From Bacteroidales bacterium (lineage in GTDB: Bacteria; Planctomycetota; Planctomycetia; Gemmatales; Gemmataceae), in NCBI GenBank assembly GCA_026931725.1, contig JAIXLE010000036.1:1-44778 (forward strand): a stretch of DNA of 44,778 bases, read 5' to 3'. Of the stretch, positions 26,266 through 34,625 are shown piece by piece. A model generated the notes under the pieces. The model was given only the letters and a program-made list of their open reading frames with translations. It had not been told where the DNA came from and did no database searches. The position numbers and the translations under genes were made by a program. Every line of letters begins with the position of its first letter. The first letter of the stretch is position 1.

Positions 26266-26335
26266 TTCTCAGTAACATAGGACAGACAGCCGGATCGGGT
26301 TTCTCGATGTGGGCCTTCAACCGGGGAGTGGATCT

Positions 26336-27544
26336 GTGGCCAGTACCGTTGTGGATACGAACGCGGCGATTGCTCGTTTGATGCGATTCCTTGCTACGCC
26401 GGGTGTCACTGGCCAGGAAGCGGCAATCGCCAAGGTGATCACGGAATCTCTGCGCGAAGTCGGCGTTCCAGCAAAGGCAATCCGCTTCGACGATGCCAAT
26501 AGCCGCATCCCCGTTCCGACCGAAACCGGCAATCTCATCGTGACTTTGCCAGGAGTCGGCGAGCCGAAATCCGGGCCGTCTCTTTTGTTCATGACACACA
26601 TGGATACAGTGCCCTTGTGTGCGGGGGCACAACCACGACTCGCCGGGAAAAAGATCGTCAACGATGCTACAACGGCGTTGGGTGGCGACAATCGTACCGG
26701 CTGTGCGGTCCTGGTCACGTTGGCGGCAGAACTGATTCAGCACAAGCTCCCGCATCCGCCGATTACGCTACTGTTTACGGTGCGAGAAGAAAGTGGACTT
26801 TTCGGAGCCAAGCATCTGCATCCATCGGACCTGGGGAAGGTGGCGATGGCGTTCAACTTCGATGGTCGCGTGGCCAGCGATGTCACGATTGGAGCCGTGG
26901 GCGCGGATCGCTGGGAAGTCGAGATTACCGGCAAGGCCTCTCATGCCGGGGTTCACCCGGAACGAGGCATTTCCGCGACGCTGATTTTCGCCCTGGCGTT
27001 GGCGGAGGTTCACGCGGGCGGTTGGTTCGGGAAAGTCGTGCAAGATGGCCGAGAGGGCACCAGCAACATCGGCTCGGTTGGCAATGCTCACGGCCAGAGT
27101 GCCGGGGAAGCAACCAACGTCGTCACGGATTTCGTCCATGTTCGCGGGGAATCTCGTAGTCACGATGCGAAGTTCGTTCGTGCGATCACCGCGGCTTACA
27201 AGAACGCTTTTACCCATGCGGTGACTCAGGTTGTCGATGCAGATGGCAAGAAGGGGAAAGTGAAGTTCACCTCCCGTCAGGATTATCACCCGTTCCGGTT
27301 GAAGGACTCCGCGCCGGTCGTGGCGCGTGCCGCCGAGGCGATTCGGGCTATTGGTCGGGAACCCACGCTCAAAGTGACCAACGGTGGACTGGATGCGAAC
27401 TGGATGGTGAAACACGGTATTCCCACCGTGACCTTCGGTGCGGGGCAGAATGAGATTCACACCATCAAGGAATGGGTTGATCTGATCGAGTTTGAAGCGG
27501 CCTGTCAACTGGCGGTGACGGTCGCATCGACCGGGTCACTCTGA
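26336..27544 (+). CDS. M20 family metallopeptidase, peptidase T-like
   Basis: Start GTG 26336 with GGGGAG (26323-26328) seven bases upstream; GTG 26309 is a weaker alternative. The 402-aa enzyme carries the full di-zinc set of clan MH: His88 and Asp90 in THMDTVP, Asp118 in GGDNRTG, Glu151/Glu152 in REESG, Asp176 in FNFDGR, and His375 in NEIHTIKEW. The dimerisation domain has GKASHAGVHPERG. The ATPGVTGQE start and NFDGR motif match the PepT-like tripeptidase group rather than DapE or ArgE. It is probably cytoplasmic, with no signal peptide. It would release N-terminal residues from short peptides. It stands alone between a membrane protein and an LRR protein. Confidence 0.92.
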   Translation: MASTVVDTNAAIARLMRFLATPGVTGQEAAIAKVITESLREVGVPAKAIRFDDANSRIPVPTETGNLIVTLPGVGEPKSGPSLLFMTHMDTVPLCAGAQPRLAGKKIVNDATTALGGDNRTGCAVLVTLAAELIQHKLPHPPITLLFTVREESGLFGAKHLHPSDLGKVAMAFNFDGRVASDVTIGAVGADRWEVEITGKASHAGVHPERGISATLIFALALAEVHAGGWFGKVVQDGREGTSNIGSVGNAHGQSAGEATNVVTDFVHVRGESRSHDAKFVRAITAAYKNAFTHAVTQVVDADGKKGKVKFTSRQDYHPFRLKDSAPVVARAAEAIRAIGREPTLKVTNGGLDANWMVKHGIPTVTFGAGQNEIHTIKEWVDLIEFEAACQLAVTVASTGSL

Positions 27545-27639
27545 GGGGGCGGCATCGTGGGTCTGGTCTGAGGTTCGTTCCGTGCGTATCATTCCCCATG
27601 TTGAGACGGACCTGCTGATTACACATTTGAGAATTTGCC

Positions 27640-28317
27640 GTGCTACGCCCTATTTTTACTTTGATAGTGTTAATGGGTTTGACCCCCTTGTCCCCGGCTG
27701 CGGAACCACCTACACCCGCTGAAAAAGAAGCTCTTGAAGCCGCTGCACAAGTCGGGGCAACCGCGGAAGTCGATGCCACTTTACAAGAGTCCGCGCGGGT
27801 ATCGGTCAACTTCCGGGCGGCTTCGTCCGCACAAGTGGCCAAACTCGCCCGTTATCCCGCTATCGGTGCCATTTCCATCATTGATGCGAGCCAGTGTTCT
27901 TCCAAAGTCTGGGCGGAACTGGCCAAGTTACCGAACCTGCAACGGCTCGTCATCGGGCGATCCACGGCGGCTGATCAGAGCGCAGCCGTGATTGCGGGGA
28001 TGGAGAAACTGCAACTGCTCTATCTGGGCGAATCCCGCATCACGGATGTCGGCGTGGCTCGCATCGCCAAGCTCCCGAAGTTGCGGTCGCTCGATATTTA
28101 CGATACCCGCACCACCGATCAGGGGGTGAAAGCATTGGCGAAGATGGAAACCCTCGAAGAACTCAATCTATCCGGCACCCGTGTGACCGATCAAGGTATT
28201 CAGTATCTGATCGAAATGAAGAAACTCAAGTTGCTGCGGATCAATCGGACGCGGGTGACATCCAAGGCGATCACCGGAATCGAGAAGGCTTTGCCCAATC
28301 TGACCGTGCGATATTAA
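27640..28317 (+). CDS. Exported leucine-rich repeat protein
   Basis: GTG 27640 gives MLRPIFTLIVLMGLTPLSPAAEPPTPAEKE, a Sec signal cleaved near SPAAEP; the ribosome site is weak. After an alanine-rich helical region, about five repeats of 23-24 residues follow, e.g. LPNLQRLVIGRSTAADQSAAVI, MEKLQLLYLGESRITDVGVARI, LPKLRSLDIYDTRTTDQGVKAL, METLEELNLSGTRVTDQGIQYL and MKKLKLLRINRTRVTSKAI. These are the T-D-x-G-V/I class common in planctomycete secreted LRR proteins, forming a curved solenoid for protein contacts. 225 aa, probably periplasmic. The gene ends 92 bases before the PVC cytochrome start, in a spacer carrying a hairpin; the two could be cotranscribed. Confidence 0.9.
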   Translation: MLRPIFTLIVLMGLTPLSPAAEPPTPAEKEALEAAAQVGATAEVDATLQESARVSVNFRAASSAQVAKLARYPAIGAISIIDASQCSSKVWAELAKLPNLQRLVIGRSTAADQSAAVIAGMEKLQLLYLGESRITDVGVARIAKLPKLRSLDIYDTRTTDQGVKALAKMETLEELNLSGTRVTDQGIQYLIEMKKLKLLRINRTRVTSKAITGIEKALPNLTVRY

Positions 28318-28374
28318 ACCCTGGTTATCGATCCCGGCAAGTACTGGCATTTCGTGCGTGTTTCTGATTCAATC

Positions 28375-28404
28375 GAGTCTCCGATCAACCTGTGACGGAG
28401 ACTC
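28375..28404 (+). promoter_or_regulatory. Stem-loop that occludes the Shine-Dalgarno of the PVC cytochrome gene
   Basis: GAGTCTCCG (28375-28383) and CGGAGACTC (28396-28404) form a perfect 9-bp stem with a 12-base loop. The 3' arm contains GGAG at 28397-28400, the only good Shine-Dalgarno for ATG 28410. Folding would block ribosome entry, so this may be an expression switch (thermometer-like, protein- or ligand-opened). No T-run follows it, arguing against an upstream terminator. Confidence 0.5.
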
Positions 28405-28409
28405 TCATA

Positions 28410-31256
28410 ATGCGGTTCGCATTCGGTACTTTTTTAGTAATCGGGTTCGCCACTTCCGGGTTCGCTCAACCCCAACACATCGCTGCTACGGAACCTCTGG
28501 CACCGGCTGCGGAAGCGCAGACATTCCAGGTGCCCAATGGGTTTGAAGTTCAACTCGTCGCTGCGGAACCCGACATTCAAAAACCGATTCAGATGGCGTT
28601 CGATGCCGCAGGCCGGTTGTGGGTCACGACATCCCATCATTACCCCTTCGCCGCTGAGAACGATCAGGCATCGGATCGCATCTACATTCTTTCGGATTTT
28701 GACTCCGCGGGGAAAGCGCGGTCGATCACTCTGTTCGCGGACACGCTGAACATTCCTATCGGTGTGCTACCGTTGCCGGATGGGAAATCGTGCCTGGCTT
28801 CCAGTGTCGGGGAGATCGTCAAACTCACGGACACCAACGGTGATGGTAAGGCCGATCAGAAGGAAACGCTCCTCAGCGGATTCGGCACTCGTGACACTCA
28901 CGGGATGTACAACTCGTTCCGGTTGTTGCCGGATGGCTGGGTTTATGCTTGTCATGGTTTCTCGAATACGTCCACGGTCACGGCGAAGGATGGCAGCTCC
29001 ATCAAAATGAACAGCGGCAACACATTTCGTTTCCGCCCCGATGGGAGCCGCATCGAACCGTGGACGTTTGGGCAAGTGAACCCGTTCGGCATGACGCTCG
29101 ACCCGCACGGTTTGCTCTACACGGCAGACTGCCACAGTAAGCCGATCACACAACTGATACGAGGAGCGACTTACCAGAGTTTCTTCAAACCGCATGATGG
29201 GCTTGGCTTCGCTCCGCACGTCACCGCACACAGTCACGGGAGTACGGCTTTGTGCGGTCTGGCTTGGTATGATGCTTCGCAGTTCCCAGCTGCTTTCCAG
29301 AACTGCTTGTTTCTTGGCAATGTCGTCACCAATCGCGTCAATGCGGATCGCATTCGGTTCCACGGGAGTACGCCGATCGCGGAAGAGTTGCCAGATTTTC
29401 TGGTGAGCCAAGATCCGTGGTTCCGCCCGACGGATATTCAACTCGGCCCTGATGGCCACCTGTACATCGCCGATTTCTACAACCGCATCATCGGCCATTA
29501 TGAAGTGGATCTCAAACATCCGGGCCGGGACAAGAAACGCGGCCGGGTTTGGCGCGTCGTTTGGAAAGGTGCTCAAGCTGCTCCGCGAACGGACCTGACG
29601 CGCTGCGAAGAAGCAGAGTTGTTGCAGGCGTTGTCCAACCCCAATTTGACAACGCGGATGCTCGCCGCGCAACAGTTGCGGGCACGTTTCCCGGTCACTG
29701 CGGAAAAGCGGTTTGTACCCCTGTCCGTCGTGGAAGCCCGCCGCAAGCTCACCGATCCTGACCCATTTACCCAGCGTCTTGCCGTTGAGGTGCTGACAGG
29801 GCAACCCGAACGCGCCAACATCACGCCATTGGTCGAGTTCCTCGTGCGGTGTCCGGCAGAGGATACCCACCTGAAATTCGCGGCACGGGTGGCGCTGCGC
29901 AATAGCTTGCAAGTCGCGGTGACAGATCGAGAATGGGCACACGACCCGAACGGGCAAGCTCTGGAGCAACGCCCCGAGTTCCGCATCGACAACGGACGCA
30001 CACTCGCGGATGCGGCCCTGGGAATTCCGAACGGGCAGGGGATCGCGATTCTGGAACGATGTCTGACGCACGGGCAAACATCGGGCCTGGATTTACGCGG
30101 CATCGGCTACCAAATTGGCCGTTACGGCGATCGGGCCATCGTGGAACGCTGGTGGAAAACGGCTTCGTCAGCTGATCCAGTGGCTCTGCTCACTGGGCTC
30201 ATCCAGGGGACACAAGCTCGCAAGGAAAAACTTTCCCCGACCCTGTATCTCTTGTGTGAGGAACAGGCGATTGCGGGACGATTGCCGAATTCCGGTGAGA
30301 TTCTACCGTCTATTCGACCGGAAACTGTGATGGGAGAGCAATTCCCGGCCCTCGCGGCTCGCGCGGGGGATGTTTCCCAAACACTCAAAGATCGTCATGC
30401 GGCCCTGGTGGCGTTGACTCGTATCCATCCTGTACGCAGCCACGCAATCTCGGTGGAGTTGCTGCAACGCTCATCCACTCCGCCCGTGCTGCGGAATGCC
30501 GCGGTTTTGAACTTGGCCTCTTCCGTGAACCCCGCGCACTTACCGATCATACTCACGGCGCTCGCCACTGCCCCAGCATCGATCGTGGCCGAGGCGGCTC
30601 CCCATCTGGTATCGCATCGGTCTGGGGCGGAAGCGTTCCTCCAGGCGGTCGCACAAGGCAAGCTGTCTCCACGCCTTCTTCAGGAAAAGATCATTCTCGA
30701 TCGTCTCCGGGCTGCGCAGGTGCCCAATCTGGAAGCACGCGTGGCCGAACTCACTCGCGGACTTCCCCCGGCGGAACAACGGATTGCGCAACTGATTCGT
30801 ACACGGGCAGATGCCTTTGCCAAAGTACGACCAGATCCACAACTTGGGGCCGCAGCCTTCAAAAAGCACTGTGCGGCTTGCCATCAACTGCGTGGGGAAG
30901 GGCAGAAGATCGGGCCACAACTCGACGGAATCGGCAATCGAGGCCGCGACCGTGTACTCGAAGACCTACTCGACCCCAACCGCAACGTCGATGCGGAGTT
31001 CCGCACGCGGATTCTGAACCTTGTCGATGGTCGTACTGTCAGTGGCGCATTCGTCCGCATCGACGGAGCCATCTGGATTCTGGCCGATCAGAAAGGCCAG
31101 GACATCCGCATTCCACAAGCCGATATTGAATCGTGGAAGCATTCTCCACTGTCGCCGATGCCCGCAAACTTCGGTGAAAGTATCCCGGAACCTGAGTTCT
31201 TCCATCTACTTGCGTTCCTGCTCGATCAACGTGTTCAGGATCGACCGAAGCCATAA
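28410..31256 (+). CDS. PVC-type membrane-bound dehydrogenase fused to cytochrome c
   Basis: ATG 28410 (MRFAFGTFLVIGFATSGFAQ) gives a Sec signal; GGAG at 28397-28400 is its ribosome site and lies in a stem. The 948-aa protein has three parts. The first is a beta-propeller sugar-dehydrogenase-like region (PNGFEVQLVAAEPDIQKPIQMAFDAAGRLWV, DTNGDGKADQKETL, GPDGHLYIADFYNRIIGHYE), typical of the Pirellula/Verrucomicrobium N-terminal domain (TIGR02604 type). The second is a HEAT-like alpha-helical middle. The third is a C-terminal heme-binding domain with CAACHQ (Cys821, Cys824, His825) and DPNRNVDAEFRT (TIGR02603 type). Such proteins are hallmarks of the PVC superphylum, thought to oxidise sugars in the periplasm and pass electrons on through one c-type heme. 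The substrate is unknown. Confidence 0.95.
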   Translation: MRFAFGTFLVIGFATSGFAQPQHIAATEPLAPAAEAQTFQVPNGFEVQLVAAEPDIQKPIQMAFDAAGRLWVTTSHHYPFAAENDQASDRIYILSDFDSAGKARSITLFADTLNIPIGVLPLPDGKSCLASSVGEIVKLTDTNGDGKADQKETLLSGFGTRDTHGMYNSFRLLPDGWVYACHGFSNTSTVTAKDGSSIKMNSGNTFRFRPDGSRIEPWTFGQVNPFGMTLDPHGLLYTADCHSKPITQLIRGATYQSFFKPHDGLGFAPHVTAHSHGSTALCGLAWYDASQFPAAFQNCLFLGNVVTNRVNADRIRFHGSTPIAEELPDFLVSQDPWFRPTDIQLGPDGHLYIADFYNRIIGHYEVDLKHPGRDKKRGRVWRVVWKGAQAAPRTDLTRCEEAELLQALSNPNLTTRMLAAQQLRARFPVTAEKRFVPLSVVEARRKLTDPDPFTQRLAVEVLTGQPERANITPLVEFLVRCPAEDTHLKFAARVALRNSLQVAVTDREWAHDPNGQALEQRPEFRIDNGRTLADAALGIPNGQGIAILERCLTHGQTSGLDLRGIGYQIGRYGDRAIVERWWKTASSADPVALLTGLIQGTQARKEKLSPTLYLLCEEQAIAGRLPNSGEILPSIRPETVMGEQFPALAARAGDVSQTLKDRHAALVALTRIHPVRSHAISVELLQRSSTPPVLRNAAVLNLASSVNPAHLPIILTALATAPASIVAEAAPHLVSHRSGAEAFLQAVAQGKLSPRLLQEKIILDRLRAAQVPNLEARVAELTRGLPPAEQRIAQLIRTRADAFAKVRPDPQLGAAAFKKHCAACHQLRGEGQKIGPQLDGIGNRGRDRVLEDLLDPNRNVDAEFRTRILNLVDGRTVSGAFVRIDGAIWILADQKGQDIRIPQADIESWKHSPLSPMPANFGESIPEPEFFHLLAFLLDQRVQDRPKP

Positions 31257-31292
31257 TCACAGCGAGATTGGACAACCCGGACGCATTCCGAG

Positions 31293-31322
31293 ACACGGCA
31301 CTGTGTACGGCCTGGGCCGTGT
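31293..31322 (+). terminator. Candidate stem-loop after the PVC cytochrome gene
   Basis: ACACGGC (31293-31299) pairs with GCCGTGT (31316-31322). A shorter nested alternative, ACGGC/GCCGT around CTGG, uses part of the same right arm. It lies 37 bases after the stop. There is no T-run, so confidence is low. Confidence 0.3.
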
Positions 31323-31400
31323 GGGGTTGCAGTGGTTCTCGGTCTGTGGATACGATTCGAGTACCTGAACCCTGAACTTTGTCCGAGCCCCCAAGACGCT

Positions 31401-33173
31401 ATGCCCCCGAAGCAACCGGCTGGCTCTGTTTCGACCCGATCCCCCCGCGCGGTTGCAGCACCACCGACGTTCGATCCCACGAATCCGCTGATCGTTCAGT
31501 CGGATCGTTCGGTACTCGTGGAAGTCGATAACCCGAAGTACGGCGAAGCCCGTGATGCGTTGGCACCGTTCGCGGAACTCGAAAAGAGTCCTGAGCATAT
31601 TCATACTTACCGAATTACGAATCTTTCTCTGTGGAATGCCGCCGCCGCGGGGTTCTCATCCGAAGAAATGGTCGATGTGTTACGGCGTTACTCCAAGTTC
31701 CCCTTGCCGCACAACCTGCACACGGATTTATCCGAAACGGTCAGCCGCTATGGGCGAGTCAAACTGGTTCGCCGTGAAGATGGTGGGCTCAAACTCGTCT
31801 GCATCGACAAACCGTTGATGACGGAACTTTCTCGGCAAAAGAAGCTGAAAGAGTATCTCGGTGAACCGCTTGACGAGGTGAGTTTCGCCATTGATCCGGC
31901 TTTTCGGGGCGTGTTGAAGCAGGTTCTCATCGGTCTGAGCTACCCGGCGGAAGACCTGGCTGGGTACACGGATGGTGCGGATTTACCGATGATGCTGCGT
32001 GAGGTGGCGGCTTCGGGCTTGCCGTTCTCCGTCCGGGATTATCAGCGAGACGCGGCGGATGTGTTCCATGCGGGCGGTGATCTCCGCGGCGGTTCTGGCG
32101 TGATCGTGCTGCCTTGCGGGGCTGGAAAAACCATCGTCGGCATCACGGCGATGACTTTGTTGCAGAAAAATACGCTAGTTCTGACCACCAGCATCACGGC
32201 CGTGAAGCAGTGGCGACGCGAAATCCTCGACAAAACCACGCTCACCGAAGATCAGGTGAAAGAGTACACCGGCGAAACCAAGGAAATCGGTGTCGTCACC
32301 GTGGCCACTTACCAGATTGTCACCTATCGCCCGGACAAGACCGAGAACTACCCGCACTTCGGCATCTTCGAGAAGCAGGATTGGGGGCTCATTGTCTATG
32401 ACGAAGTCCACCTTCTCCCGGCTCCGGTATTCCGGGTCACGGCCACGATTCAAGCACGTCGCCGACTCGGGCTCACGGCAACCCTCATTCGAGAAGATGG
32501 CCGTGAAGGGGATGTTTTCTCACTCATTGGACCGAAAAAGTACGATGTACCCTGGCGCGAACTGGAAACCCGTGGTTGGATCGCTTCGGCCAACTGTTCG
32601 GAAATCCGTGTGGCGTTGCCGGATGATAAGAGCCGGATGGAGTATGCTATTGCCGATCACCGGGCGAAGTTCCGTATCGCCAGTGAAAATCCGGCTAAGG
32701 AGGATGTTGTCGCGGAACTGCTGGAGCGTTACCACGATCAGCGAGTGATTGTGATCGGTCAATACTTGAATCAACTGCGGAGTATCAGTGAGCGGTTCGA
32801 GATTCCGCTCATTACGGGTTCGACCGACAACGCAACGCGGGAAGAACTGTTCGGCAAGTTTCGTCGGGGAGAGACTCGGCATCTGGTATTGTCGAAGGTG
32901 GGGAACTTTGCCATCGACTTGCCGGACGCGAATGTTTTGATCCAGGTTTCCGGTACGTTTGGCAGCCGTCAGGAAGAAGCGCAACGCCTCGGGCGCATCT
33001 TACGGCCCAAATCATCAGGCAATACGGACGCGCATTTTTATTCGATCGTGACCCGTGATACCCGCGAACTGGACTTCGCGCACCATCGGCAAATGTTCCT
33101 GACCGAGCAAGGATACAGCTACGAAATCCTCGATGAGCGTGACCTCCTGCCTGCCAAACGGCGAACTGGCTGA
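31401..33173 (+). CDS. Bacterial XPB-type DNA repair helicase
   Basis: Start ATG 31401 (MPPKQPAGSVSTRSP) is taken over 31332; the ribosome site is weak in both. The 590-aa SF2 helicase has an N-terminal XPB/Ssl2-type domain (from about residue 28, NPLIVQSDRSVLVEVDNPKY), Walker A GAGKT (240-244), the DEVH box (334-337), and LTATLIREDGREGD, whose RED triplet (364-366) is a signature of XPB, the eukaryotic TFIIH helicase. Helicase motif VI, QEEAQRLGRILRP, closes the second RecA domain. It is a cytoplasmic 3'-5' helicase presumed to act in DNA repair or transcription. Bacterial XPBs occur patchily, including mycobacteria and planctomycetes. No XPD or Bax1-like nuclease partner lies beside it here. 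Confidence 0.95.
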   Translation: MPPKQPAGSVSTRSPRAVAAPPTFDPTNPLIVQSDRSVLVEVDNPKYGEARDALAPFAELEKSPEHIHTYRITNLSLWNAAAAGFSSEEMVDVLRRYSKFPLPHNLHTDLSETVSRYGRVKLVRREDGGLKLVCIDKPLMTELSRQKKLKEYLGEPLDEVSFAIDPAFRGVLKQVLIGLSYPAEDLAGYTDGADLPMMLREVAASGLPFSVRDYQRDAADVFHAGGDLRGGSGVIVLPCGAGKTIVGITAMTLLQKNTLVLTTSITAVKQWRREILDKTTLTEDQVKEYTGETKEIGVVTVATYQIVTYRPDKTENYPHFGIFEKQDWGLIVYDEVHLLPAPVFRVTATIQARRRLGLTATLIREDGREGDVFSLIGPKKYDVPWRELETRGWIASANCSEIRVALPDDKSRMEYAIADHRAKFRIASENPAKEDVVAELLERYHDQRVIVIGQYLNQLRSISERFEIPLITGSTDNATREELFGKFRRGETRHLVLSKVGNFAIDLPDANVLIQVSGTFGSRQEEAQRLGRILRPKSSGNTDAHFYSIVTRDTRELDFAHHRQMFLTEQGYSYEILDERDLLPAKRRTG

Positions 33174-33250
33174 TGCTGCTCCCGCTTGCCGAAGTTGATG
33201 CGGTGATTGTGTCGCCCACGGAATACAGAATGCGTGAGGCGATCTGTTCG

Positions 33251-33274
33251 GGTTCCGTGCCGAACTGCGGAACC
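33251..33274. terminator. Hairpin between convergent xpb-like and oxidoreductase genes
   Basis: GGTTCCG (33251-33257) and CGGAACC (33268-33274) form a perfect 7-bp stem. A competing hairpin, GTTCGG (33246-33251) with CCGAAC (33260-33265), overlaps it. Placed in the 185-base convergent spacer, it may end transcripts from both sides, though no T-run is seen. Confidence 0.35.
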
Positions 33275-33358
33275 AAGACGGGGTAAAAGTCCGTGCAACT
33301 TGTCACAATCGTGCAAGTGATCGCATTCTCTCGCGCAATGTCACAATGTCTGTTGCAT

Positions 33359-34531
33359 TCACGCGGCCTTCTGATTGTAGAGATCGAGTCCGGGTTTGCC
33401 CGTGATGGCGGTGAAGGCTCGACGAATCTGGTCGTATCCCTCTCGCAGGAGGAAGTTGGCATCTCGACCGTGGCTCTTGGACCCTAGCACGAAGTAACCC
33501 GGTTCCTCGGTTTCGATAGAACCTGTCGGCTCATGGACGCGCAGTTCCGAACCAATCGACAAGTCTGGCCGATATCCCACATTGGCGATCACCCGTTCCA
33601 CATCCCACGACATCGGTTTGCCACCAACTCGGCCACGCACACAAAAACCCTGATCGGGGCCGTGGCAAGTGACTTCATCAATCACGGTTTGTGTGTGAAA
33701 TTCCAGGTTACCATCACCCCGGCTGGCGAGGCTATTGGCACGGACCGCGAGGCGGTCCCGTTCCTTCAACGGATCGGCTGGAATTCGAGGCAGCGGCTGA
33801 CTACTGCGTGGTCCACGGGTGAGCCAGATGGTCCAGGTGGCCTGATCGTCTTCGGCCAAGGTGGCCAGATCACAGATCGTGGTGGCGGCTGTGTATCCGC
33901 CTCCGATGACGATGATACTTTTCCCGGCGTAGTGGGCACGTTGGCTTCCCAGAACATCCACAGGCCAATAGGTCATGTGCGCGCTGGCCGTGGTTTCTCC
34001 GATCGCGGGGATGTTGCCATCACCGATCGTGCTGGGACGCGTAAGCGTGCCTGTGCAATCGAGAATCACATCGAATGTCTCGATTCGCTCCAGATTATTG
34101 GTATCTCGAAGCAGCACCCGGAACGGCGGCAGCGGTTTGCGGGTATGCGGGATCGGATCCGATTTCCGCCAACCCGTTCGGCCCACCGCCAGAATCCGAG
34201 TTTGTGTCTGAATCCGCCCGCGTAACGCGGATGATTCCGCTAGGGGAACGAGATACTGTTCCCGATACTCGGTGCCCGTGAGGAAATCGGAATCAGGAGG
34301 AAGTTCACGGGTGGGCTGATCGCGGTGAAGGGCGGCTCTCCCCAGGTTGGTGCTGTTCATGCCGAATGGGGAGAACATCCGCACGAATCCCCAACGGAGG
34401 AGTTGTTCGCCGATCTGCCCCATCTCGAAGAGTTGAACATCCGCGCCGATGGCCAGAGCGTACAAAGCCGCTTCCAGGCCGATTGGTCCCGCGCCGAAGA
34501 CGGCAATCCGTTGTGTACCAACCTTACTCAT
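33359..34531 (-). CDS. FAD/NAD(P)-dependent oxidoreductase
   Basis: ATG 34531 is preceded by GGAGGAG, a strong ribosome site; the frame start at 34588 is rejected. The 390-aa protein begins MSKVGTQRIAVFGAGPIGLEAAL, an FAD-binding dinucleotide fold (GxGxxG), and has a second Rossmann motif, KSIIVIGGGYTAATTICDLA, for NAD(P). Between them is DVILDCTGTLTRPS, and near the end PGYFVLGSKSHGRDANFLLREGYDQIRR, the loop that closes over the flavin. The layout is that of flavin monooxygenase/thioredoxin-reductase-like two-dinucleotide flavoproteins; no CxxC disulfide pair is seen, so it is not a thioredoxin reductase. The substrate is unknown. It converges with the XPB gene and lies 94 bases after the DUF4340 stop on the same strand. 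Confidence 0.88.
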   Translation of the reverse strand: MSKVGTQRIAVFGAGPIGLEAALYALAIGADVQLFEMGQIGEQLLRWGFVRMFSPFGMNSTNLGRAALHRDQPTRELPPDSDFLTGTEYREQYLVPLAESSALRGRIQTQTRILAVGRTGWRKSDPIPHTRKPLPPFRVLLRDTNNLERIETFDVILDCTGTLTRPSTIGDGNIPAIGETTASAHMTYWPVDVLGSQRAHYAGKSIIVIGGGYTAATTICDLATLAEDDQATWTIWLTRGPRSSQPLPRIPADPLKERDRLAVRANSLASRGDGNLEFHTQTVIDEVTCHGPDQGFCVRGRVGGKPMSWDVERVIANVGYRPDLSIGSELRVHEPTGSIETEEPGYFVLGSKSHGRDANFLLREGYDQIRRAFTAITGKPGLDLYNQKAA

Positions 34532-34625
34532 CCGCTCCTCCGGCCGCGATGGTGTGTCTCGGCGTAGGCGGAAGTTTAGAAACATCATCGCGGGCGCTCA
34601 AGCCGAACCAAGTGGCCAATCGCGA

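Noticed and set aside
28767-30077. Long minus-strand open frame (436 codons) opposite the PVC cytochrome gene
   Set aside because: It mirrors a well-supported + strand gene, has no recognisable motif or ribosome site, and arises from high-GC codon bias.
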